A stretch of DNA of 64,000 nt from positions 62,001 through 126,000 of the forward strand of contig JAQFVV010006851.1 in assembly GCA_028023455.1 (NCBI GenBank), in the 5' to 3' direction. The notes under the pieces are model-generated. The model was not told where the DNA came from, searched no databases, and worked only from the letters and a program-made list of their open reading frames with translations. Shown here in pieces: positions 1-11,511 of the stretch (position 1 is its first letter; the number at the start of each line of letters is the position of its first letter). The translations under genes were made by a program, and so were the position numbers. This stretch comes from Epiperipatus broadwayi (lineage: Eukaryota; Onychophora; Udeonychophora; Euonychophora; Peripatidae).

Positions 1-337
1 ATTTGTATTCTCTTTTTTAAATCTTGTGGCTATTCTTAATAAAATTCTATCTTATTATTAAGACCTCTTAATTTTGAAACAGTTTCAAACATTATCAATA
101 CCTAATTTCATTTTCACTGGAGTGTTTATTAGGGTATTAAGATTTTTGTTAGTTTCTCTCTTAGGTATTGCGTCAATTTTTTTATTACATATTTTCAATA
201 GTTCCAATTTTAAAAACAAATAATACAGAAATATATATATTTTTCTAAATAATACACAAAGAAACAAAATTTTGTAATTTTGTTTTAAATTTCCATTTAT
301 AATTATTTAAAAGTAAATAAATAAATAATAGCGATAC
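1..337. other. AT-rich flank, no gene seen
   Basis: AT-rich sequence with homopolymer runs. A short minus-strand open frame here (85-267) has no recognisable domain and is treated as chance. Confidence 0.6.
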
Positions 338-352
338 TAATTAAGACATTCA
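338..352. repeat. Left 15-bp direct repeat flanking RZ1 array (probable target-site duplication)
   Basis: TAATTAAGACATTCA occurs here and again at 3892-3906, at the two outer edges of the ribozyme-repeat array. One to three edge bases could also belong to the repeat unit, so the duplication is 12-15 bp. A flanking direct repeat of this length suggests the array was inserted as one event. Confidence 0.75.
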
Positions 353-509
353 AAATAAAAGTCATAGATCAATTCATAGATCACATGACCCTATCTCTTA
401 AGCTTGTAAGTTATAAACAGTGAGGATTGCCAATTCCTCTAAAAGCTTTATGATAAATGATTAGCCAGAGCCAGCACTTAAAATATCTCTGTCAGGAACC
501 TCTCCCCAA

Positions 510-552
510 ACCCCTGACCATGGTTTCGTGCTTTGGCACTCCTCAGAGAGGT
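510..552 (-). ncRNA. Hammerhead ribozyme, RZ1 copy 1
   Basis: Read on the minus strand. The stem I 5' strand ACCTCT is followed by core CTGAGGA (540-546). Stem II is GTGC pairing with GCAC around a CAAA loop (528-539). Core GAAA is at 524-527. Stem III is ACC pairing with GGT around a 2-nt AT loop, the cleavage-site nucleotide C17 is at 516, and stem I 3' strand AGGGGT is at 510-515. All invariant hammerhead core positions are present. Stem I is open, so this is type I, with the very short stem III typical of retrozyme and Penelope hammerheads. Predicted cleavage lies between 516 and 515. Confidence 0.9.
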
Positions 553-943
553 GTCAGGGTAGGTTCAGACACTAGATCTAAAAATACCAACCCAAAGCTA
601 AGCACTTAGTTAAAGTTATCTATTGAGTGGAAAATCTGAAATTTTCAGACATGTACATGTCTTCAAACCCAGCTATCCAACTCAAATAGCTATATGGGGC
701 TGATAGATCTTCAGCCATGCCATATAGTAGTAGTCATAGCAATATAAAATTGCATAAGACTTTTTGGCAGAGACTATAAATAGTCAAAATAAAAGTCATA
801 GATCAATTCATAGATCACATGACCCTATCTCTTAAGCTTGTAAGTTATAAACAGTGAGGATTGCCAATTCCTCTACAAGCTTTATGATAAATGCTTAGCC
901 AGAGCCAGCACTTAAAATATCTCTGTCAGGAACCTCTCCCCAA

Positions 944-986
944 ACCCCTGACCATGGTTTCATGCTTTGGCACTCCTCAGAGAGGT
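944..986 (-). ncRNA. Hammerhead ribozyme, RZ1 copy 2
   Basis: Same core as copy 1. One change in stem II (GCAC to GCAT, a CpG transition) turns the closing G-C pair beside the core into G-U, so it may be weaker. Confidence 0.85.
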
Positions 987-1378
987 GTCAGGGTAGGTTC
1001 AGACACTAGATCTAAAAATACCAACCCAAAGCTAAGCACTTAGCTAAAAGTTATCTATTGAGTGGAAAATCTGAAATTTTCAGACATGTACATGTCTTCA
1101 AACCCAGCTATCCAACTCAAATAGCTATATGGGGCTGATAGATCTTCAGCCATGCCATATAGTAGTAGTCATAGCAATATAAAATTGCATAAGACTTTTT
1201 GGCAGAGACTATAAATAGTCAAAATAAAAGTCATAGATCAATTCATAGATCACATGACCCTATCTCTTAAGCTTGTAAGTTATAAACAGTGAGGATTGCC
1301 AATTCCTCTACAAGCTTTATGATAACTGCTTAGCCAGAGCCAGCACTTAAAATATCTCTGTCAGGAACATCTCCCCAA

Positions 1379-1421
1379 ACCCCTGATCATGGTTTCGTGC
1401 TTTGGCACTCCTCAGAGAGGT
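1379..1421 (-). ncRNA. Hammerhead ribozyme, RZ1 copy 3
   Basis: The core and stem II are intact. One base change in the short stem III (GGT to GAT) breaks one of its three pairs, so activity as a monomer may be reduced. Confidence 0.83.
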
Positions 1422-1813
1422 GTCAGGGTAGGTTCAGACACTAGATCTAAAAATACCAACCCAAAGCTAAGCACTTAGCTAAAAGTTATCTATTGAGTGG
1501 AAAATCTGAAATTTTCAGACATGTACATGTCTTCAAACCCAGCTATCAAACTCAAATAGCTATATGGGGCTGATAGATCTTCAGCCATGCCATATAGTAG
1601 TAGTCATAGCAATATAAAATTGCATAAGACTTTTTGGCAGAGACTATAAATAGTCAAAATAAAAGTCATAGATCAATTCATAGATCACATGACCCTATCT
1701 CTTAAGCTTGTAAGTTATAAACAGTGAGGATTGCCAATTCCTCTACAAGCTTTATGATAAATGCTTAGCCAGAGCCAGCACTTAAAATATCTCTGTCAGG
1801 AACCTCTCCCCAA

Positions 1814-1838
1814 ACCCCTGACCATGGTTTCATGCTTT
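1814..1838 (-). ncRNA. Half hammerhead, RZ1 copy 4, cut at the inversion point
   Basis: Stem I 3' strand, stem III, GAAA and one side of stem II are present. The sequence stops in the stem II loop at 1838 and the inverted half of the array begins at 1839. The CTGAGGA half is missing, so this copy cannot fold into a ribozyme. Confidence 0.85.
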
Positions 1839-2018
1839 ACTACTATATGGCATGGCTGAAGATCTATCAGCCCCATATAGCTATTTGAGTTGGATAGCTG
1901 GGTTTGAAGACATGTACATGTCTGAAAATTTCAGATTTTCCACTCAATAGATAACTTTTAGCTAAGTGCTTAGCTTTGGGTTGGTATTTTTAGATCTAGT
2001 GTCTGAACCTACCCTGAC

Positions 2019-2061
2019 ACCTCTCTGAGGAGTGTCAAAGCACGAAACCATGGTCAGGGGT
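2019..2061 (+). ncRNA. Hammerhead ribozyme, RZ1 copy 5
   Basis: First motif of the inverted half. CTGAGGA is at 2025-2031, GAAA at 2044-2047, and C17 at 2055. Stem II is GTGT with GCAC, so its outermost pair is a G-U wobble and the helix is kept. Confidence 0.87.
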
Positions 2062-2450
2062 TTGGGGAGAGATTCCTGACAGAGATATTTTAAGTGCTGG
2101 CTCTGGCTAAGCATTTATCATAAAGCTTGTAGAGGAATTGGCAATCCTCACTGTTTATAACTTACAAGCTTAAGAGATAGGGTCATGTGATCTATGAATT
2201 GATCTATGACTTTTATTTTGACTATTTATAGTCTCTGCCAAAAAGTCTTATGCAATTTTATATTGCTATGACTACTACTATATGGCATGGCTGAAGATCT
2301 ATCAGCCCCATATAGCTATTTGAGTTGGATAGCTGGGTTTGAAGACATGTACATGTCTGAAAATTTCAGATTTTCCACTGAATAGATAACTTTTAGCTAA
2401 GTGCTTAGCTTTGGGTTGGTATTTTTAGATCTAGTGTCTGAACCTACCCT

Positions 2451-2491
2451 GAATCTCTGAGGAGTGCCAAAGCAGAACCATGGTCAGGGGT
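2451..2491 (+). ncRNA. Broken hammerhead, RZ1 copy 6
   Basis: CTGAGGA is kept (2457-2463). Most of the stem I 5' strand is deleted, and the stem II/core junction has lost bases (GCAGAACC instead of GCACGAAACC). The core GAAA is not intact, so this copy should be inactive. Confidence 0.8.
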
Positions 2492-2882
2492 TTGGGGAGA
2501 GGTTCCTGACAGAGATATTTTAAGTGCTGACTCTGGCTAAGCATTTATCATAAAGCTTGTAGAGGAATTGGCAATCCTCACTGTTTATAACTTACAAGCT
2601 TAAGAGATAGGGTCATGTGATCTATGAATTGATCTATGACTTTTATTTTGACTATTTATAGTCTCTGCCAAAAAGTCTTATGCAATTTTATATTGCTATG
2701 ACTACTACTATATGGCATGGCTGAAGATCTATCAGCCCATATAGCTATTTGAGTTGGATAGCTGGGTTTGAAGACATGTACATGTCTGAAAATTTCAGAT
2801 TTTCCACTCAATAGATAACTTTTAGCTAAGTGCTTAGCTTTGGGTTGGTATTTTTAGATTTAGTGTCTGAACCTACCCTGAC

Positions 2883-2925
2883 ACCTCTCTGAGGAGTGCC
2901 AAAGCACGAAACCATGGTCAGGGGT
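2883..2925 (+). ncRNA. Hammerhead ribozyme, RZ1 copy 7
   Basis: Consensus motif with intact stem I, core, four-pair stem II and short stem III. Predicted cleavage is between 2919 and 2920. Confidence 0.9.
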
Positions 2926-3317
2926 TTGGGGAGAGGTTCCTGACAGAGATATTTTAAGTACTGGCTCTGGCTAAGCATTTATCATAAAGCTTGTAGAGGA
3001 ATTGGCAATCCTCACTGTTTATAACTTACAAGCTTAAGAGATAAGGTCATGTGATCTATGAATTGATCTATGCCTTTTATTTTGACTATTTATAGTCTCT
3101 GCCAAAAAGTCTTATGCAATTTTATATTGCTATGACTACTACTATATGGCGTGGCTGAAGATCTATCAGCCCCATATAGCTATTTGAGTTGGATAGCTGG
3201 GTTTGAAGACATGTACATGTCTGAAAATTTCAGATTTTCCACTCAATAGATAACTTTTAGCTAAGTGCTTAGCTTTGGGTTGGTATTTTTAGATCTAGTG
3301 TCTGAACCTACCCTGAC

Positions 3318-3360
3318 ACCTCTCTGAGGAGTGCCAAAGCACGAAACCATGGTCAGGGGT
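3318..3360 (+). ncRNA. Hammerhead ribozyme, RZ1 copy 8
   Basis: Identical to the consensus 43-nt motif of copies 1 and 7. Predicted cleavage is between 3354 and 3355. Confidence 0.9.
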
Positions 3361-3752
3361 TTGGGGAGAGGTTCCTGACAGAGATATTTTAAGTGCTGGC
3401 TCTGGCTAAGCATTTATCATAAAGCTTGTAGAGGAATTGGCAATCCTCACTGTTTATAACCTACAAGCTTAAGAGATAGGGTCATGTGATCTATGAATTG
3501 ATCTATGACTTTTATTTTGACTATTTATAGTCTCTGCCAAAAAGTCTTATGCAATTTTATATTGCTATGACTACTACTATATGGCATGGCTGAAGATCTA
3601 TCAGCCCCATATAGCTATTTGAGTTGGATAGCTGGGTTTGAAGACATGTACATGTCTGAAAATTTCAGATTTTCCACTCAATAGATAACTTTTAGCTAAG
3701 TGCTTAGCTTTGGGTTGGTATTTTTAGATCTAGTGTCTGAACCTACCCTGAC

Positions 3753-3795
3753 ACCTCTCTGAGGAGTGCCAAAGCACGAAACCATGGTCAGGGGT
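3753..3795 (+). ncRNA. Hammerhead ribozyme, RZ1 copy 9
   Basis: Consensus motif in the last, incomplete unit, about 100 bp before the right flanking repeat. Predicted cleavage is between 3789 and 3790. Confidence 0.9.
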
Positions 3796-3891
3796 TTGGG
3801 GAGAGGTTCCTGACAGAGATATTTTAAGTGCTGGCTCTGGCTAAGCATTTATCATAAAGCTTGTAGAGGAATTGGCAATCCTCACTGTTTA

Positions 3892-3906
3892 TAATTAAGA
3901 CATTCA
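3892..3906. repeat. Right 15-bp direct repeat flanking RZ1 array
   Basis: Second copy of the repeat at 338-352. It marks the right edge of the array, which stops mid-unit. Confidence 0.75.
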
Positions 3907-6900
3907 TTTTTCAATCAATCATAATTTTTTTCTTTAATTGTAACATTTCTTTTGAGTCACATTTTAAAAAACAAATATTTCACCAATATTATAAAACATA
4001 ATAGATGAGCTAAGTAGTGAGAGGATTACAGTGAAAACAAAAATACTACCTATTGCTCACAATTTGCATTGTTTTTTGTGCGACAGCGACAACTAAAGAT
4101 TTCTATTTTTTAAATTATTAATTAATATTTATCTTTATCATTAAATAAAATCAATGACTAGAATTCTGAAAGATATTGACTTTAAAGCCCGCTGTCATAT
4201 CAACAGTAAAGTGTATATGCATAGTGTGAATGTTTTTGAGAGTTTAGTGGAGGTTGAGTTACATTTTCAACTTTTTAGTTGGTTAAATTTCATTTATTGT
4301 TTTATTATATTTTCAAAAATTTAAAATATTTTTTTAGAAATATATATTTACAAACAAAACTTATTTTTTTAAAATATTGTTTTAATTTTACCAATAAGTA
4401 TGTAAAAAAAATGATAACAGAATCTATTTTTTTATTGTGCATTTAGGACTTCATTGACAAAAATATTAAATTAAAAAGAAAAAAGATTTGTTTTAGCTCA
4501 ATTTCTAAAACCCATACAAATTATTCTTCAGATATCTTAAAGCTAACAAACTTCTATTTTAAAATGTATTTAAAAATAAAAATTAATATCTTATCGTTAA
4601 CAAAAATGAACTCTCATTGAATTTTTTAAAATTGTAACCTTTGATTTCTATTGACTTTTGTTCTAACAGTATTTTTTTATGAAATCTTAATTTAATCTCA
4701 TTTTATTATTCTATAAATATATATATTATACAAATATGGGGGGGGATATTTATAAATATGTAAACAAATTATGGGAAATATGTTGTCATTTTCAAAATCT
4801 TACAAATTAATAATCTTGCAGTCTCGCATCCGTTCATTGTAAAAAAAATATATATACACTATTTTCATAATTTATTTTTAAATTAAGAAATAAATATTTT
4901 AGTTCCACATTTTATTCTCTAATGAGCACAAACTAGTTAATTCGCCTTAAACATAATTGCAAAAGAATGTGTTAAATATGAAGCACAACATAACTATCAG
5001 ATAATCTGCAATAGCTCAATTAAAAAGTTAAAATATATAAACGTTACAATGAGTTTTATATTATTTTATACATTAAATATTATAAAATTTTAATATGCAT
5101 TTTTCAATCAGTGCATAATAATTTTAAAAAATTAGATGTATGTAAAAGTGCATATTATTTCGTAGTAAATAATTAGGTGTTTTGTCTTTATACTTCTTTA
5201 ATTATTTTAAAGTTTATGACCTACGATTATAAAATATCAACTGCTCTCTATAAATATAATTACCAAAAGTTTTCAGTATTAGTTAAATCTTTTATCTTTC
5301 CAGCTAGCTTTAAGAGACCTATTTATATCATATGTAACCCATAAAATGCAATATATTAATATTTTTCAAGATTACCTAATCTAGAAGTATTCTGATAATT
5401 TGGTATTATTTCTGATACAATATATTAGTCCAGTGAAGTATTATTCCAAGTTCGCAATATGTTTAAAATAACATCTCCAAGGAATTTGTGAATAAACTTA
5501 ATCGATAAAATTTGTTCATATATCCCATGTAGGTGTTAATTTAAATATATTGCAAATTTCGAATAATACATCATCCCATATGCAATATGAAAGTTAAAAT
5601 GTAAAAAAAAAATGATGGAGAGATATCTTTATTATGCTAAAAGAAAGAAAGACCTATAATACGAAATGAAATGGGTACTTGTGTGTTGTGCCTTTTCATT
5701 ACGAAATTTCATGCAATTATCACCCAACATGTGTAATACCAAACCTCAAATCTTTAAAAATAAAACATTCTATTTCCAATGATGGAGAGATATATTTATT
5801 ATGAAAAAAGGAGAAATATGGGGAAAAAACACTGAAAAGTTTTTTTTAATGGCAAGCTATATATTGTACCGGTCAAAACAGTATGCTCACTTAACAAGGT
5901 TCCAAATCCTAAGCAAAAGTACCTCGAATCCGATCATGCTCGAGATACACAGGTCTGGAACAATCCTGAATTCTAACCTATTTGCCTATTCTTCGAATCT
6001 CTGACCCAATGAACAACAATTCTGATGACACAGTAAAATTACTTTAAATCCGTGCCCATAAGCAGAGCGGTAGAGCATAAGATCAGAATGATGATGATGA
6101 TCGAGGACGGAGTAGCCCAGTTATTACATTATCATAGTTATTTATTAATGCTAAGCTCTTAGCTAAAGAAAATAATTCTAAATATTAACTAGAAACTAAT
6201 AATTCAACACAAACCAGGATTAACACGAAAATATATATATTTAATAAATGCAGAAAACGCATATATATGTTACAAAATTGTTTCACGCTTGGAGTGATTT
6301 TATACATTTTGAAAACTTGGGATTTGTTTTATAAAATCCCCATTACATCAATTATTTAATAAATACCATTTTATAGAATGTGTTATAAGTTGTGCGGGGT
6401 TAATATGCCAAAATGTGGATGTACAAAATAATCTACAAGATCGGAACAGATTCGGATTACAGAAAGATACACGATAATTTAACGTTAATCATTTTGACAA
6501 ATAAATATAAATTTACGGTCTCAATCATTTATTTACAACCTTGAAATCATTATATATGTTTGATAGGCATTGTTTGGACCTAGCGTCCTTTGAATAAGTA
6601 TACATAAAAAACAAACAATGCGCATTCTTTACGAGAATAAATTATACAAATTGATTTACGTCTCTGGGAATCGATAAAGCTTTTTTTTAAAGGAAAGCAG
6701 TTTAAATCAATGGACTAAAAGTATTTTTACGAAATGAAACATTGTTTTTAACACATCATTGCGACTTACTAAAGGTAAGGCGGACGGTGATTAAATTAAA
6801 GACAAAAGTAACGGTATTAGCATACATTAAAGGAATCTGACCTTCATGGCGATTGTGGATATTTTATCATTTAAAGGAATACTTGGAAACAAACTTAAAG

Positions 6901-9900
6901 TGGATATATCCACGCATTTCTGGCGGAACGATATCAAAGTAGAGGCTGAGAATGAGACCTCAGATCATTATGTACTGCCATCCGCAGCACATAATCCTCT
7001 TAAACTTTATAATTTAACAGAGAGCGTTGTCTCTGGTTAAGAAGGACGGGAGCTTCATGCTTTCGATGTCCCCAATAATAAAACAATCAAAAAAAATGGA
7101 AAGATAAAATATCAGAAAGAAAATGTATGCCAGCAACCTTACTGGACATGAATATAAATTTTATAATATAATTTTCGAACTTGGAAATTGCCTAAACTCT
7201 TGCGCAATAATCTGTTTCCAATTCTGAGTCATTTAACTGATCATAATGAATAATAACATTACTATTTACAATATTATTAAACTAACAACATTTATATTTA
7301 CAGAATCGATTCCCAAATACGTATTAACTGGTAGGATTTTCCCTTCAGGCACCAGCAAAAAGGAATGAATTAATTATATGAAAGTTGAAAGTTCACGATC
7401 TTTTTTAAAATAGAAAATTAAAGCAAAATTCATCCACAGTAAAAGTTTTTAATTTACTTTAAGAATCATGAATTTAAAATGAAACCAAATTCGCGAGCAA
7501 TTGCTATTTAATATAAACAAAACTTTATTGATAAGTTTTTTTAAATAAAGCCCACCCTTTTCCAAGTAAAACAATTATTTTCCCCTTGACTCACGAACTT
7601 AGCGATTTTTGGCATATTAAAGAAAATAAATCATATTTATACATTAAACAAAATACATAAAATCTTAATGGAATCGCACACATTTATATATATATAATTT
7701 AATTAAGCGTGAAAGGTAAGTTAAAATACATGATATTAATAAAAGATTACAGAGAGAGAGTTTAAAAGCAAAATTAGCAGAATATCATAACGGATCTATG
7801 AATTAATTTGGCTACAAATTATAAATCACCTGTGAATGTTCGTATCAAGGCAGCTCTAAATTACAGGATTTTACCGAATATCTCAGCATAGCGGTAGGCA
7901 GGACGGTTGGCAATTCTATGTCATTTCATATGGCCAGTCAGATGGAAGTTTGATGGCTGGTAGACAGTCCTCCAAGAGGAAAGAGAGGTGGACGGCTCCG
8001 CTACTCACGCCCCATTTGCTGAACTTGTGTTGGCTTCTTAAAAGTAATTCTCAATTGACTAAAAACTGACAGTAAACTCCAAAGTAAAACTCAAAGTCTA
8101 AGTCAAGTCTCTTTTGTTCACTGGTTCCTTTTATAACCTTTCCATACTGCCCAGAATTCAATTTCATACCCCACCCTTATCTCTGTAATCCTTTTAAAAA
8201 CAACATTTAATTAGTAAAATATTTTCAATAGATAAGGCTTGAAATACCCTTTTAGCTGTTTTGAAAGATTTGCAAACTGATAAACGATTTGTTTTTCGAT
8301 TGTAATTAAGATTTATAAGTTTTAATTATAGACAACGATCTGACTAGTGATAAAGATAATTTCAATATTTCAAGCCTTCCCCATTTTTCTTTGTTGTTAC
8401 ATTGAATATACACAGATATAAACATAATTACAAATATCTAAGCAAATGTATTTTTATAGCAATAAAACTATTGCTTTAGTCATAATATATATACGCGTCA
8501 TTCAAACTACTGTTTCATTTTTACTAAACAAAATTAATTTTACTCATCTTTAGAATGATTCGACATACAGTGTGTGAATGAATAGCATATATTTATAGCA
8601 GGGTCTGAATTGCAGGCCCCATAGGAGGTTAGTGTAGATGGTTAAGCATGAAGCTCAATGATGATTAGACATTGACTGCTTCAATATAACAAAGTTTTAG
8701 CTTTAAGTTTTACTTTATATTTTAAATATTTAAAAAAAAAACACAAAGCAAACAAAAACAAAACACAGATATGAAGTTTTAGCTGTAAATGTATTTTAAA
8801 GTATAAAACTATAATACTTGCAAATGGTGCAAAGAATGTATTATATTATGAAGGGGGGGGAGCGGGTTACCGAAACAAAGTTTTAGCTTTATTTATAAAA
8901 TGGTGAAATGTAAGTTTAACTTTATATATATATTGTTTAAAAATATTATAAAATGGAAAGAAAGTATTAATTTATTTGCCATGGATTACTCATGCCAGGA
9001 TTCTTGGTTACCATGACATCATAAATGTAAACTTCGAATAAATATTGCCAGATGCAAATGTCACCAGTGCAATACATCATAGCAGGAATAATACCAATGT
9101 ATTGATATTCCTTTCTAAATAAATGATTATTTTAGAATTACTTATAAATACTGAACCATCAAATAAAGGTTCATTTATATTTTTACGAAGCAAGATTTAA
9201 TCTGACATTTCTTATACTGATTGGTGAACGAGTACCATGTGAGATGTGATGAATTCCTTTTAACTTTTGCTGTGTTTCGAGTAAAATAGATAATTATTCT
9301 CTCTACAGATAAAATCATCATTAAATAATTTTATAATGAATTTAGGTAGTGGAAAATGCAGGAAATATATTCCTTAGATTTATTATTTATAAATTCTAAC
9401 AATACTTTTATTCTGGCTCTATATATTTATGAATTGTTACAATTTATCATTCGACTGCTTTCTAAACTTAAATATATTTATATGCAATATTATAATTTGC
9501 AGAATATGGTGCAAATGTTAAGAATTAGGCAATGTCTACAAGATTGCAAGTACATATTTCCACACATAAGTATATTTACATTTTTTGTTTTATAAAGATG
9601 TTTTTTTTTTATTTTTCTTCATTGCGCTAAGAATTCATTAGTGATTATATTTATCGATAAAAATATACAAAAGATATGTGTAATTCTGATATGTTTCAAT
9701 ATTTTTATCCATTCATAAATTACATATAGGTGCTTGGATATGTGAGTTAATAAAAACTTGATAATTTCTTATTAAGTAGCTAGATATATGCACTTCCTCG
9801 AGGTGTGATTTTTATACACATTATGTAATTTTCTAATAATTCTTCAATCTCTTGTAAGTGATTTTATAATTATAGTCGTGTTTCTGTGAAGTTGGGAGAT

Positions 9901-10074
9901 GTGGTATAATATTAATGCTATATAAATTGTATGTAATTGGATTGATTTAAATCGTCCACATTTTAGAAATTGGTAAGCAGGATTTTTTTGTTGATGGTAT
10001 TAGTATTATTGACAATATTCTAAGTTTCCTTTACTTTATGCTTTGCATCATTTCTTTGTAACCAAATGGCTGTC
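3907..10074. other. AT-rich DNA, no gene or element recognised
   Basis: Long AT-rich stretch with homopolymers and short AT microsatellites. Short open frames at 5801-6004, 6846-7040 and 9356-9595 have no recognisable domain or repeat support. A slightly more GC-rich patch around 7850-8170 could be old element sequence, but I could not find paired ends or a coding remnant. Confidence 0.5.
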
Positions 10075-10925
10075 TTAGTGTAGGTTTGAACATGTTGTTT
10101 TCATTGTCCAGAAATATAAATTTGTGGTTAGAATTATTTTAGATTCTTTTATATAAATATTGGTGTTGGTAGAGTCTAGTTTCCAGGCTAGTGTAAAATT
10201 CACAAATGTAAGCAGTGTTTCAATTGACCTGATTTCAGGAAATCCTGTATATGGATTAGATAATTTGTCATTGGATTTGTTGATAAGGGAATTCAATGTG
10301 TGAGCAGTGTGAAGTCTAATTCTATAGGTGTCAGAACAGTCTTTGTTTATACTTGTAGAGATGTTGGAAATATAGGAGATGGATTGATGGTGTAGAGGTG
10401 GAGTTAATTTTGGTATAAAATCTATTAATATTGTTGATGAGCATTCAGTTTTTGTACACAAAGCAGCATAAGTATTTATTATAATTACCGATGTTAAATT
10501 TGTGGTCAGATTCAAGATTGCAACAATTAAGATTTATATGTAGAAATCCATTGAGATCTGCAAATGTATATAAATTAAGGGCTATTGATTCTAAATGTAT
10601 TATGTCCATAATCTTGATAGATTTTTTACCACTATAATTGTGTTGACCACAGTCTCGTTGAATATATAAACATGACATTTTATTCCCATATACTGATCTT
10701 TATGTTTAATTGTCCAAGTTAGTGAGGATGTTTTTGCAAGCTCATATATTATATTATTAATTTGAATCTGATAATTGCAAATGAAAATGTCATCTACATA
10801 CCACATGTATATAATGCCAGGAATATGGTGGAGATACTTTAGAAGGACATTTCCATGTTATTTACCATATTGCTGAATATTATGCCACTGGTGGGCAATC
10901 CCACTAGCCAACCATATTGCATTAT
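10075..10925 (-). pseudogene. Decayed reverse-transcriptase fragment, possibly Penelope-like
   Basis: Read on the minus strand, pieces in different frames look like an RT catalytic region. There is a GLPTSGIIFSN-like box near 10890, then MWYVDDIFI with the YVDD active-site motif (10780-10806). A following segment (10445-10678) resembles the post-RT region of Penelope-type elements. Frameshifts and stops break it throughout. Another minus frame (10075-10515) continues downstream but I do not recognise it. This is a different and much older family than the Penelope copies at 52-56 kb. It could instead be another RT clade; the YVDD motif is the firmest evidence. Confidence 0.5.
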
Positions 10926-11216
10926 ATAATACAGTTTATTCAAGTTAAAATGAGATTAATAAAAATAATTTTCACCTAATTTGTAATGTTTTTAGATAAA
11001 AGAAAATTGAGTAATTAGGTTAATGAATATTTTTTTGTAATGAAGAATTATGAAACAATGAATGAATTGAATTTGACTAAAAGATTTTTGTCACTTGTTG
11101 ACTTATTCAAAATTTTCATGATTTAAAAATAAAATAATATAAAAAAAAGATTTTTTAAATAATGCTTTTTTTTAAATAGTCCAGTAAAAAGTAGAAAAAT
11201 AACAAACTAATAATGC

Positions 11217-11500
11217 ATAAGATGTGATATATTGGCTACTTCCATCATATATGAGTGAATGTTGAATGTATAGTAAATTTTAAACTTTATTTAAACTTTC
11301 CAAATACAAACAACTTGTTAATAATAACACCCAAATAGACAATACAGGTTAGTAATTACACAACATTTCGAGTAGTATTATTCTCCACTCTTCTTCAAAT
11401 GTTGCTGGCTTATATTCACAGTGACAATATTTGCTTAGAAGTTGAACTCGCACCTTTAGATTCTTGAGTATTGAAATTAAGGCAAATGCTCTACCAATTG
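11217..11500 (-). mobile_element. tRNA-derived SINE, left member of head-to-head pair
   Basis: Reverse-complement partner of the SINE at 11512-11803. The tRNA-like head points to the centre and the tail lies outward. The sequence around 11340-11400 is the reverse complement of a tail ending near TCGAAATGTTG, resembling Penelope-type 3' ends. The arms differ by scattered substitutions. Confidence 0.75.
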
Positions 11501-11511
11501 GCCTTTGACAA

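Larger units (their letters stand above)
353..3891. mobile_element. RZ1: head-to-head tandem array of hammerhead-ribozyme repeats (retrozyme-like)
   Basis: Units of 434-435 bp start at 351/352, 785, 1220 and 1655. The fourth stops at 1838, and the sequence then continues as the reverse complement. Inverted units end at 2220 (partial), 2650, 3084 and 3519, and a partial one ends at 3891. Copies are nearly identical, so the array is young or homogenised. Each complete unit has a 43-nt hammerhead motif, on the minus strand in the left half and on the plus strand in the right half. No open frame is conserved. A block about 130-230 bp from the cleavage site (645-745 in unit 1) is also found in the RZ2 family at 28845-28940. 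Unit size, one ribozyme per unit, the tandem arrangement and the flanking duplication match animal retrozymes, which are non-autonomous retroelements copied through circular RNA. Ribozyme activity is inferred from motif structure only. Confidence 0.88.

Noticed and set aside
353-3891. CRISPR-like regular repeats
   Set aside because: Units are about 434 bp and continuous with no variable spacers, and the context is eukaryotic.
6050-6110. tRNA-like A box (AGCGGTAGAGC)
   Set aside because: No matching B box at the right distance and no second copy in the window.
5801-7040. Short plus-strand frames (67 and 64 codons)
   Set aside because: No domain, no splice or promoter support, and length expected by chance.
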